Origin: Canna indica
Taxonomy: Eukaryota; Streptophyta; Magnoliopsida; Zingiberales; Cannaceae
Reading direction: 5' to 3'
NCBI GenBank assembly: GCA_034359265.1
Contig: CP136898.1
Location: 40,695,501-40,759,500, forward strand
Length of the DNA stretch: 64,000 nt
Part shown: piece by piece, positions 32,780-45,335 of the stretch
Layout: each line of letters begins with the position of its first letter
Position numbering within the stretch: position 1 is the first letter of the stretch
Made by a program: the position numbers and the translations under genes
The notes under the pieces: model-generated
Database searches by the model: none
The model's input: the letters and a program-made list of their open reading frames with translations, nothing else
Told to the model about the DNA's origin: nothing

Positions 32780-33700
32780 CCTATCTGCAAAGATTTTAAT
32801 GCATTAGAGACATTTGTCGATTTTTTCAAAATAAAATTATACTTTTTGAAAAATAATTTTAATCTGTGAAATATATTTTTTATGATAAAAGAAGAAATCA
32901 GAGTCTAAATATTTTTGATCAAAAATTCTCTAACGCATTAGATTCTTTTGTAAAAAATTTATAAAACTAAATTTAAATTAAAAATAGTAAAATATTTTAG
33001 TTCAAAAAAATATATATATTAATATCCTTGTACGTCTTTAATTTCATTAATACAAAATAATTTCTTTAGAGTTGTGAAATTATTCTTAGACTTTAAGTAA
33101 AAGTCGTTAACGTATTAGAGATTTTTTTGTCAAAAGTCTATAAATTTAGATTTAAATTAAATATGAGATATTTTTTATCTGAAATAATTTTTATAAAATC
33201 TAGCACATCTCTTATATCATATATATTATGAATTAAATTTTATTTTATAATTATAAAATTATTCTAAATTTTGCACAAAAGATCTCTAACGTATTAGAGA
33301 TTTTCGTCTAAAGTCTATAATAATTTTATAATTTTTTAAAAAATACTTTTAATTTATGAAATATATATATTTTAAAATATAAAGAAAGGTGCTTGGTAAA
33401 AAAATAGTTTGGGTTAAAGTATTTTATTATCTTAAATTTAAATTTAGTTTTATAAATTTTGAACAAAAATCTTTAATGGCTTCTTAACTCTAAAAAAATT
33501 AATTTTAATTCATGAATTTTATTTATAATATAACAGATGTACTAAAACATTAAAATATATATTTTGGACTAAAATATTTGACTATTTTTAATTTAATTTT
33601 TTTTATAGACTTTCCACGAAAGCATCCAATGAATTAGAAAGTTTAATTGAAAATATTTTTTTTAAGATTCTAACGTCTCTTTTTATCTATAATATATATT
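32780..33700. repeat. Degenerate AT-rich tandem repeat, period about 170-190 bp
   Basis: The phrase 'taacg(c/t)attagagatttt...gtctataaa' recurs at about 32798, 32930, 33113, 33285, 33470 (weak) and 33627 (weak), each followed by 'tttaaattaaat' and 'aatttatgaaatata' stretches. The spacing of the best pairs is 183, 172 and 185 bp. Heavily diverged, satellite-like. Confidence 0.5.
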
Positions 33701-34470
33701 TTATAAATAAAGATTATTTTGTAGAATTTTAATTTTTTGAAATTTTTTTATTCTAATACGTTAAATACTTTACAGAGAAGTAAAATGAGTATTAAGAATA
33801 TTACATTCCGGATTAAAAATTTCCATCTCCTTCATTCTGATTTGAAAATTATAGTAGTCCAGAATCTTATTTTGAGGAATCTATATATATATATAAATAA
33901 GAAACGACTCATTCCCGCCTAAACTCCCTTAAATCTCTCAAATTTTTACTTTTATTTTTACTCCACTTATATTTTTATTTTTACCCATCCCCTCAAACTT
34001 TTTCCACTTTCCTCACCTAAATTTTTTCCTTCCAAATTTTTATCCCATTTATTTTCTCTATATGCACCTATTTTGATATTTTTAATTTTGTATTTATTAT
34101 TTTTTGAATAATAATTGTAAATATTTTTTATTTATTAAAATTTTTATGTTAGTTTTTGGATTTTGAAATATTATTTTTTGAGTTTGTTATTGAAAAATAA
34201 TATTTCAAAACCAAAAGAATTTATGCAGTTAGAATAATTTAAATATCTTATTTTCTATTTTTTTCAATTTATTATCTTATACTTATATTATATTTCTATT
34301 TATATAAATTAATATATATATATATATATATTATATTACAAAATATGAAAATTATCAAATAATAATAATTTGATACACTATTCTATTTGTATATAAATAT
34401 ATATTAAAGTATAACATTCAATTTTAATTTTATTTTTTTTAAAATTAAAAGTTAATCGCTGCAGCTAATT

Positions 34471-34472
<2 letters not shown>
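33701..34472. other. AT-rich spacer
   Basis: No gene or organised repeat recognised. Confidence 0.4.

Positions 34473-34541
<69 letters not shown>
34473..34541. repeat. (TA)n microsatellite
   Basis: 69 bp of uninterrupted TA dinucleotides. Confidence 0.97.
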
Positions 34542-34547
<6 letters not shown>

Positions 34548-34550
34548 TAG

Positions 34551-34750
34551 AAAAATATTTTTCGGACATTCTCCTAGTTAATAATTAGGCTTTTTGTTCA
34601 AAGAAGGATTGACTGTGATAAATCAAAGGGACATTATTTTAAGAAATATAAGTAAAAAATCTTGTTATTTATTGGGTAGAAAGATATTTTTCCGACATTC
34701 TCCTAGTTAGGAATTATGCTTTTTGGTTGAAGAAGGAATATTACTTTTGA
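34551..34750 (+). repeat. Two-copy tandem duplication, ~128-bp period
   Basis: TTTTTCGGACATTCTCCTAG (34558) recurs as TTTTTCCGACATTCTCCTAG (34686) with similar sequence after each copy. Confidence 0.8.
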
Positions 34751-35215
34751 CAAATAGGGACTTGGAAGTCAAGACAAGACAATGAAACTTGTTCTACTTG
34801 ATTGTCCCAACGGCATTTTGATATTATATATGTTGTTAGTTATAATCAAGTAAGCAATATACTATGTGTTTATAGCAAAGAACAAGATTGAGCTTGTTTA
34901 AATCTTGATCAACTTTTTATCAAATCCAAAATTATAAATACGAAAATGACAAAAATTAATACTGGACTAGAAGATGATCATCAAGTGAACTTGGCTAATT
35001 TGAAAGGAAAATACTTGACTTGATAGATGAATTTCACATGTTATTTGTAAATTTTATTAGACTTGATAGTAGTACTTTAATTGTGAACTTTATTATTTTG
35101 AGCCAACAATTAAATATATTTTATAGTTATGAATGAAATTTATGTTTTGGAATACGCTTATGAATGAAATTTATTTTTATGAATGTAATTTATGTTTAAA
35201 CATTTGTGAAATTTT
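34751..35215. other. Spacer
   Basis: Nothing recognised. Confidence 0.35.
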
Positions 35216-35760
35216 ATGGCTGTTTATTACAAACTACCTATAAGAACACATAGTGTTCCCATAAGCGCAAACTATAAGCATGATTTTCAAATTGTTCCTA
35301 TTGTCTTGGCCTATAAAAACGGTTTTCAGATCGTGCCTATAGTTTCGGTCTATAGGAACGGTTTTCAGATCGTGCCTATAGTTTCGGTCTATAGGAATGG
35401 TTCACAAACTGTTCCTATATTTTGGCCTGTAGGAACGGTTTGGTAACCGTTCCCATAGTTTCGGCCTGTAGGAATATAAGCTTTGCCTATAGGAACGGTT
35501 ATCAAATTGTTCCTGTAGGTTAGTAGGAATAGTTTTCCAACCATTCCTATAGGCGTGATCGACAACAACATTTTTCGCAACCGTTCCCATAACCTTGGCC
35601 TATGGGAATGGTTTTTGTTGGCAGCGTGGCCATAGGTACGATAACCGTTCTTATAGCCTAGCGAAACGTCTGATTTGAGTTCACATGGGGAAACCGTTCC
35701 CATAGGTCCATCAGAACAATTTTGTATGTTTTGGGAACACTTTTCAACCGTTCTTATAGG
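35216..35760. repeat. Palindromic GGAACGGTT / AACCGTTCC array (subterminal-repeat-like)
   Basis: About eight pairs of CCTATAGGAACGGTT-type and AACCGTTCCTATAGG-type motifs in opposite orientation. The logic is the same as in the CACTA subterminal arrays at 25940 and 51331, but the core differs. No CACTA terminus, transposase or target duplication is seen next to it. It reads as coding in places only because the unit length is often divisible by three. Confidence 0.7.
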
Positions 35761-36244
35761 TTAAAAATATTGAAGTGAGATCAGACCCAGAAACGCTCAC
35801 AATCATGAGCTAGACTCGAGTCAAAATGATAAAAATTAATACTGGACTGGACTAACACTTTGGGCTCGGCTAGATCAGACCCAGAAACACTCACAATCAA
35901 GAACCAGACTTGAGTCAAGCCAATTATCACTTAGCTTGAGGGTTCCATCCGGCCATACAAGGACACCCATAACCTTCTTTAGTTACCAGAAATTCAACAA
36001 TAATGAGCCTTGACTCATTCCAAGCATATCCCTGTGAGATTCATGGAGACATCCTCGCCCAAGACATCCCTAAAATGCACTATAAACAAACACGACACAC
36101 ATCATGTATACTCTCGATTCTTATTCTATACCGATCATCTGGAATTCATTCTTGCTTGAGCATCGAAGTGTCTTAGCAGGTCCCCCATCTGAGCAACGAT
36201 GAACCATGAGACGTGCAGACCCGCATCACCCTGACTTCAGGTAA
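35761..36244 (+). repeat. Tat-like Ty3/gypsy LTR remnant
   Basis: Ends in sequence leading to ATTTTGCGTCCACTATGGGG at 36252, equivalent to the TTTGGCGCCCACCGTGGGGC that follows the LTR of the related element at 48911. The start is not defined. Contains a repeat 'cagacccagaaac(g/a)ctcacaatca' at 35784 and 35877. Confidence 0.5.
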
Positions 36245-36827
36245 GATTAACATTTTGCGTCCACTATGGGGCTGAGTAAATCTTATCAACTCCATCATGG
36301 TAGGTACCCAGAGTAAGGCGAACGCTACTACACATAGGTCGTAACCTAGCAGTAGCGTTCCCTCGCTGCCTAGAGGCACTAACAGGGCTAGGAGTGACAC
36401 TTCGATGCCCACCAACCCAACACCAAAAGAGCTACGATGCTTGATCAATGATCTCAAGAACCAAAGGTTAACATCCCAAGTCGAAGCGTTGACGCAATCA
36501 AGGGAACAACACCCAGCCGAGTGTGAGCATCGCCGCTCCGAAAATGATGAGGATAGCCACCTCGAAAGAACCGGGAGACCGACCTCTGCCTTTCGAGATG
36601 AGGTCTCCCACAGGCACGACCTGAGATAAGAGGAAGGAACTAGGTTCACAGAGGTCATTTCTCCTCCAACTCTCAACTCGAGACCCTTTGTCGAGCATAT
36701 CGTTACGATTCGATTCCCTGACAACTTTAAACTTCCAACCACTCTCTAACCTTACGACAACACGGGTGAACCGACCACCCACATGACGACGTTCAAGTCA
36801 ATGATGCTCCTCAACGGCGCAACCGAC
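36245..36827 (+). pseudogene. Tat-like gypsy gag N-terminal relic
   Basis: From 36297 the sequence reads MVGTQSKANAT, later TPKELRCLINDLKNQRLTSQVEALTQSREQHP (shown in parts), then in another frame RFPDNFKLPTTL, YDNTGEPTTHMTTFKSMMLLNGATD. The last piece is the typical start of the Tat/Athila gag domain (FKLP...PYDG..DP..H...F...M...G). Stops and a frame change inactivate it. It is cut at 36828 by the copia LTR. Confidence 0.65.
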
Positions 36828-38402
36828 TGATAGTAGTGTGCCCTAGGCCAATGAAACAATTTTATCATCAAAGTTTTCCTTTTCAATTAATGAAACACTT
36901 ATTTTATCTTATTATTTATTGTGAGCATATTTAACTTGATAGAGATTCCTTAGATGGTTGATTCTGCCTAATGGTCATCAAGTACGAGACTTGATGGTAA
37001 AACCCTAAGGCAGTTGAAATCCTATTCTAAACAGCCCCTAGTTGGTCATTATCATTAGAACGATAATGAATGAAGACTAGTATGCAGTCTGACTGACGAT
37101 GATCATGTTAGGTCATGAATATGTGATATTAAAGTCAAATCATAGATAAATGTTGGAGAACATGATTCTGGACAGTCCCACCATGAGAATACTACGTGGA
37201 TTATATCATTTGTATATCTCCAGCAATAGTGATACGTCAGTCCTCCGACCTGATGGCACCATGGATTCCTACATGAGGAATTCTATGTTTTGACCCAGTC
37301 TAACATCATCTTTAACCGGATAGTAATAAGGACTACAGTTGGACATGGAATGAATCATGTAGGGGAATATGTGTAGTCGTGGAGGAATTTGTCCCTTTTG
37401 TATATGAGAGAGATATCTTTGGGCTCCTTGATGAGTATGACTAAGGAAATGCATGGTCGTGCTCAAATGAATTGATAGGAGTATTAATGTCATTTGTTAA
37501 GTCAGTCTACTCAAGAATCAAGAAACCAGATTGAGTAATATAGGGATAATGTAATCCATGCCTTATGCTCAATCTAGATATCGCGTGACAAAAGGACAGA
37601 GTATCATACTGTGAGTTAGGTTGCTCGGATCACTAACCTCACTTTACTTGGATAGTCATAATGTCTTGCTAGAGGCCGCTTATGACTTGTAGGTTGCAAA
37701 TAATTTTTAAACCCACTACAAACGTTAAGTGAACCTACAGGGCCGCACACATAGGGTGAACTGAATTGGGTTTGAGGATACATTATAATTAACATCTTTA
37801 AGTTAGGAAATTCATTATTGTTAATTATTACTAAGGATATATTTTATTCAGGCATTAAAATCATTTTAAGATTTTGGATATGGCTTTGAATTGATCAATG
37901 ATTGAGATGACTCGATCAATATGATTGATGCGTCTATAAATACCAACTTGTCATTTAGATGGGCATATGATCATCTCTTGGTGGCTGCCGACCTCATCCA
38001 GAAAGGAAGCCGGCCTCTTTTTGAAGAAAATTGAACTCCCTTTGTAGCAACTGACCTCCACCAACGAGTGACAGAGCGAGAAGAGCTTGAAGGAGTTCTG
38101 TGCTCATCTAGATCAGAAGGAATACTGAGAGAACCGAGCAAGCACTCGGGAACCGCCGAGTTCGTCGCATTCATCCGTGTGCTAACCGTAGGGTGTTCGT
38201 CGGTTGACAGCACCTTGGATCCGAAGCAAGATCGTGTTCTTGGACTTGCGGAGTAGAAGATGGAGTTCGGGTTCAAAGGTATAACTTATGACATAGTATT
38301 GATTTAACCTAGATGCATGGATCCGTTCGGGTAGAGGATTAATTTATTCTTATGTTGCGTGTAAAAAAAAATTGTTGCTTGCTCGATCCTTGATACCCAA
38401 CA
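36828..38402 (+). repeat. Copia LTR, plus strand
   Basis: 1575 bp from TGATAGTAGTGTGCCC to TGATACCCAACA, directly followed by the primer site. The opening is comparable to the LTR at 17984-19969 (AGTG-GCCCT..GCCAAT). No second LTR in the window. Confidence 0.65.
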
Positions 38403-39016
38403 GAGGTATCAGAGCAACTTGCTTTCTTGGTTAAATTGAACTTTGTGTGATTTATCTTTTGCTTTTTATTCATGTTATGTAATGGTTTGCATAGATATGA
38501 TTGCATGTGGATAAATCGGTTTGTACATAGATGCGATCTATGTAGACGATAAGTGTATAATGTGATTATACATGTACAAATTTCATTGTGAAGTAATTTG
38601 ATTAAGTCATAGAGATATAAATCTGGTTTTGGCATAGCTTAGACCCTTGTTGAAGGCAAAGAGCATTGCGACGCCTATTTAGTGACGCATCGGCACTCTG
38701 CCGAGGTCCCCTGTATGCTGCACCAAGGTCATTGCGATCATGCAGTGGGACCGCTGTAAGGCGCCGTGCTTCGCCCCGGCATTATTCGTTGAACCCAAAG
38801 GAGTTTGGATTTCTTAGATTTAATCTTGCATAATATGATTATGTGATGTATGCTATTTTGTGAAAATAGCATGGTGCGTAGCATGGGCCCCGGACCTCTC
38901 TAATTGGCATGTTGTATTTTTATGCAGCCTACATGTCACTTATAAAATATAATTTGATTACAACCTGCGTGTCCTCCCTTCATTATTGTATTATTTCTAA
39001 TTTTATTTTAGAGTAA
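38403..39016 (+). other. Copia primer site and truncated leader
   Basis: AGGTATCAGAGC at 38404-38415 is a near-consensus tRNA-Met site. About 600 bp of non-coding leader follow, including a GC-rich stretch at 38640-38790, then the element ends without gag. Confidence 0.6.
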
Positions 39017-39110
39017 TTTAATTAGGTTAGTTGTTACTTTAATGGAGGACATGGAGACGATCCCTGGATGCCATCGGGCATGCTCAGGGAGACAAAGACT
39101 CCCCTAGATT
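39017..39110 (+). repeat. Tat-like LTR fragment, left flank of the LARD
   Basis: Matches 48536-48626 closely (ATTAGGTTAGTTGTTACTTT..., GACTCCCCTAG). Ends with AGATT (39106-39110), the left copy of the LARD target duplication. Confidence 0.75.
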
Positions 39111-41919
39111 TGTAATATCCGTGCTAATTAAATTAAATTTGATGAGTTTTGGAAAAAAAAGTTGTGCATCGGAGCGGGCCGAGTGAATCATAGTGTGCGA
39201 TATGAGGTATGGCCCTTGTGCGCAAGAAAGGAACCACTCAGAACGTGGTTTGGTTAAGTAAATAGACCAACTTAAGTAATTATAACTTAGTGGAGGGGCG
39301 GATTTGTAATTAGCAAAAAAAAGAAAAGAAAAAGAAAAAGAAAAAAAAAAATATATATAGGGGTTGGGCGACCGTATGGTTGGTAGAGGGGAGCCGCATG
39401 TCGCCCCAAACATGGGAGAAGAAGGCGCAGTACCTTGGTGGTAGATGGATTCCTCGTCGCCGGAGTTTTTACTCATGAAGCTTCAAGAGATCTTCACTTC
39501 ATCTCCTAATCTAAGTGAGTGGCTTTATTGTGATTTTAATTTTGTTTCCTGTTAGTTTTCTAGTGGTGAAGTTGTGTATTAATTGAGGAGGTTGATTGGA
39601 TCGGAGGTGGCCGGAAGGGGAAATGGCAATTGTGACGACCGGCGAGGCATCCCACCCGCCTGCGATGCCGGACCCGGAGAGGCAGCATGCACTACCGCCT
39701 GCTTTGTGGCAGCAAGCGCGGCTGTCATGAGGAGATCCCCGTGGCCGCGGAGAGGCCAACGGTGAAAGGGGGGTGATGGAAGAGGATGATCGTTTGTTGT
39801 CTAAAGGGCTGCTCGGCGTGGAGATGAGAGAGGAGTAGAGGCGGCGTCGGGGGCATCTGACGGAAGAGGGTAGTTTTATTAGAAATTAATAAATATAAAA
39901 AGAGAGTTGTATGGTAAGAAATGAGTTGATATATATAGATTATTGGGGTATTTTTGAAATTGATCTTAGAGATATCGGATGAGATAGAGATGAATATGAA
40001 AGTTATAGATTTTCGCATGCTGAACGCAATGGTGGTGTCAAATATCCGATCTGAGATCGTTCGATAGGTCTTTTTTATGCTTTTTAGTATTGTGGTAAGA
40101 TTGTATTCCAAATTTACATGAGACTCTATGAATCATTTTTGATGAATGGTTGGAGATAAATAGAGGTGTAGGTAAGGAAGGGCCAATCGGGTAAAAGAAT
40201 TAAAGGGAAGAGGTTTATCTTGGAAATCTTAGTTTGTTATGGTGATAATTCTTTTTTTGAATTTTTGGATTTATTATTGAAATAATTACAAACTTGTTTC
40301 CTAAATTTCAATTAATAAGAGGACGGGTGTGTAGTTAGGGGCTAGAACCGATCCCTTCGAGTTCAGGTTAATGGCTTCATGGAATTCCTAACTTGAACAC
40401 CTTGGTGTCTAGATTGAAGTATGATTAATTTCAGTAATTATAACAATTAGTTTTCATTTTTAAAGTGTGGAAACATAATTCAAGGGTGAAAGTGTGGTTT
40501 GGAAATTTGGGTCGACTCCTATGGTTGTTAGCTGTAGGTTTTGCGGGAATCTTGTATTGTACCTTAATTTTGGCATTCAAGCATGAACATTTCTAGATTT
40601 AAGTGGTCATTTCATCTTGGTATTATCTAATTAATTCTTGTTAAATTTCATAGTATTAGCATGGTTAAATTCAATTTAGAGCATGGATAAATATCAGAAT
40701 TTGCTATATGGTAAACTACAAATTTGACTATGCTAGACATAAAATTTATGTTGGTTATACACTTTATATCATTGTGGTGAATAAAATTGTAGTGTACTGT
40801 GACATACTTAATAATGGTGGGTGACACCACTGAGAGGTTAGAGCCCGGGGTAGGGCCAATTTAGGGATGCGCGTGCGCATACCCGGGTGTGGTAGCAAGG
40901 ACTATAATGGTCCAAAGAGATTTGGTTTAGACTAAGACATATGTTTATTTATGGTCATTATTAATTATCTTATTCATGAATGTGGTTGTGCTTGTGCTTG
41001 TGCTTGGTGGATTATTCTGGACCGGGAAGCTCGTCATCCGCCACACTGATGACCGACCAGGAGTGGCATGGGCGGGAAGCTCACTGAGACAGAGTAGTGC
41101 TCAGTGACCGACTCGTAGGACCGATGGGTCCTAGATTATTGGACCGACGGGTCCCACTATATTGGACCGACGAATCCTTGGACTGTGAAGCTTGTTAGCC
41201 CGCCACACTGACGACCGACCTGGGTGGCTTGTTTGGAATGGTTGGTTATGCATTTGATATTTATTTCTTATTTGGATTGTTGGTCATGCATAATATGCTT
41301 ATTACTTGTATGGATGGATTGGGTGTATGTGCATTTGGTTGCTATATTGGTTTGGATTTTTCTTTTCACATGAACTATGTGGGCATATAATTTACTGGAA
41401 TATGGCTATGGTAGTATTCTCTTCATGTGAGTTACCTGTACATATATATTTGTCTGGATCATTAAGGTTATATTTGGTGATTGGAATTATATGGATCAAG
41501 TTTGGATTTATGACTTGGAGAGGGCTCGGGAACGAGCCACTCACTGAGTTCTTTATGAACTCACACTCTTTTGTTGTTGAGTTTTTCTTGCAACTCTAGA
41601 TGTGGATGAACACAGGTACTGATGCACCTATATGGCGCAGCTGGGGTGGCGAGCTCAGGAAGCAGGTCTTGTGATGCATAGGGTCGTAGTCGAGTTGTAG
41701 GGGTCTATGTATATTGTCATATGTTGTTTGCAGAACCTAAATGTGTAAACATATTGGAGTCTAACCATTTCATTGGATTTACGCATTTACACTTTTGCAT
41801 TCAGTCTTCTGCATGGTTGTTAATTATTATTTCCACATTGGTATTCATAGTTGGGTAGGCTTCGGAGTACGTATATGTACTATGGCCGGTCACGTGATCC
41901 TGAATTTTGGGTTGTGACA
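39111..41919 (+). repeat. 5' LTR of the LARD
   Basis: 2809 bp, TGTAATATCC...GTTGTGACA. About 150 bp longer than the 3' LTR because it keeps a segment (about 41060-41215) with GGACC-loop-GGTCC hairpins bounded by 35-bp direct repeats of GAAGCTCGTCATCCGCCACA type. Confidence 0.92.
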
Positions 41920-41922
41920 AAG

Positions 41923-41934
41923 TGGTATCAGAGC
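41923..41934 (+). promoter_or_regulatory. LARD primer binding site
   Basis: TGGTATCAGAGC, tRNA-Met type. Confidence 0.92.
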
Positions 41935-44900
41935 ATGGTTAGGTCCTGACTACTTACATTAGGACATAGAGTATTGTATGGGCATTGCTAGCGTGTCAGC
42001 ATACAGTGTGTCCTAGTCACGAGATCGGACGACTGAGCTTGTGCACCAACGGCAGTATGTGTGGTTATTTAATAATTATAAATTAAAAGCTTAAATTGAT
42101 TATTGTATTTTTTCTTGGTAGTCAAATGACAATGCATTGTGAGTGGAATCTATCCCTTCCTCCTTTGGTAGAATTTTTGCCATGCCCTGACCAAATCTAA
42201 GCAAACCCTAACATAAATTTGAATTTTATTTCATTTTCATGGGTTTGATTGCTTGTTGTGATGATTCCAATTAATATGGTTGATAAGGGAAGATGAAGAT
42301 CATGTAGGGAAGTATTTTTGTGATAGTCCTTGGGAAGGGTTGCTTCTTGAATTAGGTTGGGCGGCTTGGGATGAAACTAGTAGTTCCATGAGATTGTTTA
42401 TTTCCATGGTTTGTGGTTGATTCTTTTCCCTTAAATGGACACTTTTGGAAGAGAATGAGTGATTTATTTACTGTGCTTGATTTGGACAACCCCTAATAGC
42501 TAAGGGCCGACCCTAATATTGAGGCCGAATCCTACAATTTGGGGTGTATTTTGTTCTGAGAACCTTAGATGTCATCATGGTAAATCTTAGAATCTTATAT
42601 GCTGAATTTTCAAATTGTTTGTGCAAAATTTCAGTTTTAAAGAATAGATATCAGATTTAATTATGTTAGGGATAGTATTTGGGATGAGTTTATACCATGA
42701 TATATCATTGCTGAAACATACAAGAGCTATATGTCTACTTGATTATTAGTTTTCATTCTGAAAAGCATGCTGAAATTATTCTATTTTGTACAATTATATG
42801 GCTGAAATTTTGGATTCATGGCATGTTAGTGTAGAGTTTATTTTGTTATCTTTCATATACATCTGCAGCACCGCTTTGATATGTTGAAATGTATTCCTAT
42901 GTCATCTAAAAGGTAGATGGAATATATAGGTGAAGGAAATTAGCTGAGTAAATGCTGAAATTTTAGTTTGCATGTAACACTATATTACTGAAATTTGCAA
43001 CGGGGTAGACCTCTCCTTTCACAGAAAGCCATCATTATTTTGTTCACCCTTAGAATTATATATTGACTGAAAGCCATCTGTGAAGTTATGCCTTGTTATC
43101 GTGCGTTGGATGAGCAGTGGGTGATGATCTGCTTGGTTGAAATGTTTTAACTTTTATGTTGACAAATTCCTACACTCTCGGCTGTGATTCTTATAGTTCC
43201 CATGTAGCTCATTTGGGTTTCATTCGACTGGGATTTGATGATTTATGAGTTGTTTGTTTTGTGTTCTATTCATTCCAAATTTGATGACCTATGAGACGAT
43301 TAGTTTGTGTTTGTTCGGTTGTATTTCTCCTGGATTGTTGGTGTATGATTCGATGGTTTAATCGGCCATGTTAGATGGTTCACGAATTGTTGGTTTTAGT
43401 TTTTTTACTGTAAATCTTTTGACTTATAAGTTGCTCGATGAAATGCTTCCTTCGGCTTTGATTTACCCGGTTGAGATTTTAAGGGTCACGAGTGAATTAT
43501 TTCTGCTCTAATCAGTTGAGATTTATACGACATTATTTTGAATCGATTGAGGTTTTTGTAAGCCGAGCTCTCGGTGAATTCCTGCAAAATGATAAAGAGT
43601 TTGGCTTTTGAATTGTGGGCGCGAAGGCTGAAATTTTTTATTTCATTTTAAGGGTTCTTGTGGTTGAATTTTTCCCTGTCCAGAGATGGTTTAAATTTTT
43701 TGATTTTTGCGTGATTCTCATCTGAAATTTTGAATGTGATTGCGAGCCGAGTTTTGCATTCTGATGATTTCATGCTGAAATTCCATATGGATGTATAGAC
43801 CTCATGCACTAAAATTTTCGGGACTGTTTGTTGATATTGTGAATAGATTTTTGTAAAAAAAAGGAAATAAAAAGAACAAACAAACATATTACCTGCCTCG
43901 ATTTTCTTTCTTTCATGTATAATGTTCCTCTTATTACTACAAGTCATTACTAATATGATGGAGTGTTTGGTTGTTCGCAAATAATTAATTAGTTGAATGT
44001 AGATTTCCGAGGATAGGCTATTGGTTTCACTGATAATTCTAATTCTTAGCTGGTTGTATTGAAAAGGGTAATGGAAGGATATTAGCTGTATACTAGTGCA
44101 TTCATGTCAAATCTTTTTCTGGAACAAGTTGCTAACTCATAGCGGATAGTAAGGATTGACCAATCTTTCATCCAAGTATGTGCACAAAGAGTCATTTCAT
44201 TACCGTTTGAGCAGATCTATCACATATCTAAAAGTGAATGTGAACAGACATGTCCTCAACGGGTTAGCTTATTCTCATGTAACAAAATTTTCCAAGTTGG
44301 TATTTGGCAGTAAACTCCACTATATATATATATTGGCTTAGTTTTATAGTTGGCCTTTCTTGTCTCCGTGCGAGTAGAATAGCGATTTATTTTGTGGTTA
44401 TTATCATGTGCTTATAGCCAGATTATCCTATAAATTCTTATGAGTAACTTGCTCTTTGGAAAGTAGTAACTATTCTCACTGAAACATAATGCACTAAGGC
44501 ACTAAACCCACTCATAGATGACAAATTGACCATAGTATTTGTGCTAATGTTGATGAGTTTCTCTGGAGTGCTTTCATCATTTGACTCCTTGAAATATGAT
44601 GGGTGGCCAGTGCATCATGGTTGTCGAGAGGCTTGGTGATTATGTTTATGACTAGGGTTTTAAAATTTGATATTGATGCTTTTGGAGCTTCATAATTCCA
44701 TATTGCCATAAATTGTTGAATGGGCTTGCAATCTACCTAACATTCCAGTGCGTGCAGTAAATAATTTGCTTGAAGTTATGTTGAGGAAATTCTTGTTGGT
44801 CTTGACTGTTGGCAAGTTCTCTAAGTTATTGAGCTGGTCTGTAGTTGGTCATGTCGGGGTCAGAGTTTTTGGGTGTGATAATCTGTATCTTTAGATTCCT

Positions 44901-45322
44901 AAAAAGCTTGATGTAAATTTGGCATATATTTGCATGGTTATGTATATGGGTAATGATAAAGACTATTAACTTGTCCTTAACTTCGAGTCATCTTGTAATT
45001 ATTAGAAAGTGTTTAAGATTTCCCCTCTTAAATGTGAATTATGTGATACCAAGATTCTGTGACATTTTCTTCGCCTAGGATGCTAAATTACTGCAAGTTT
45101 TCATTATGTGTTTACTTAGATAGTTGAGGTTTTCCCATATAGTAATCTCGTGATGCAAGGTTCATTATGGACATAGAGGATGTCCAGGGATTTAGACATA
45201 GAACTATGGTGCCAGGTAGGGCAAAGGTAGGTGGTGCGCAACATGCGCCGCTAGTTCTCATTCATGTTCCATGATTTGATGAGCCTATAGCTTATCCCAA
45301 AATTCGAGAACGAATTTTTTCT
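41935..45322 (+). other. Non-coding interior of the LARD
   Basis: No frame on either strand resembles gag or pol; the longest is ~110 codons without recognisable motifs. The sequence has many 'gctgaaatt' phrases. The part before the PPT (AAAATTCGAGAACGAATTTT) resembles the end of gypsy coding elements, so the interior is probably a replacement or decay product. Confidence 0.75.
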
Positions 45323-45335
45323 AAGGGGGAAAGAT
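45323..45335 (+). promoter_or_regulatory. LARD polypurine tract
   Basis: AAGGGGGAAAGAT immediately before the 3' LTR start TGCAATACCC. Confidence 0.88.

Noticed and set aside
41306..41599. 97-codon Trp/Phe-rich frame repeated at 47381-47674
   Set aside because: Present only because both LTRs of the LARD share the sequence; no start context, family or membrane-protein logic.
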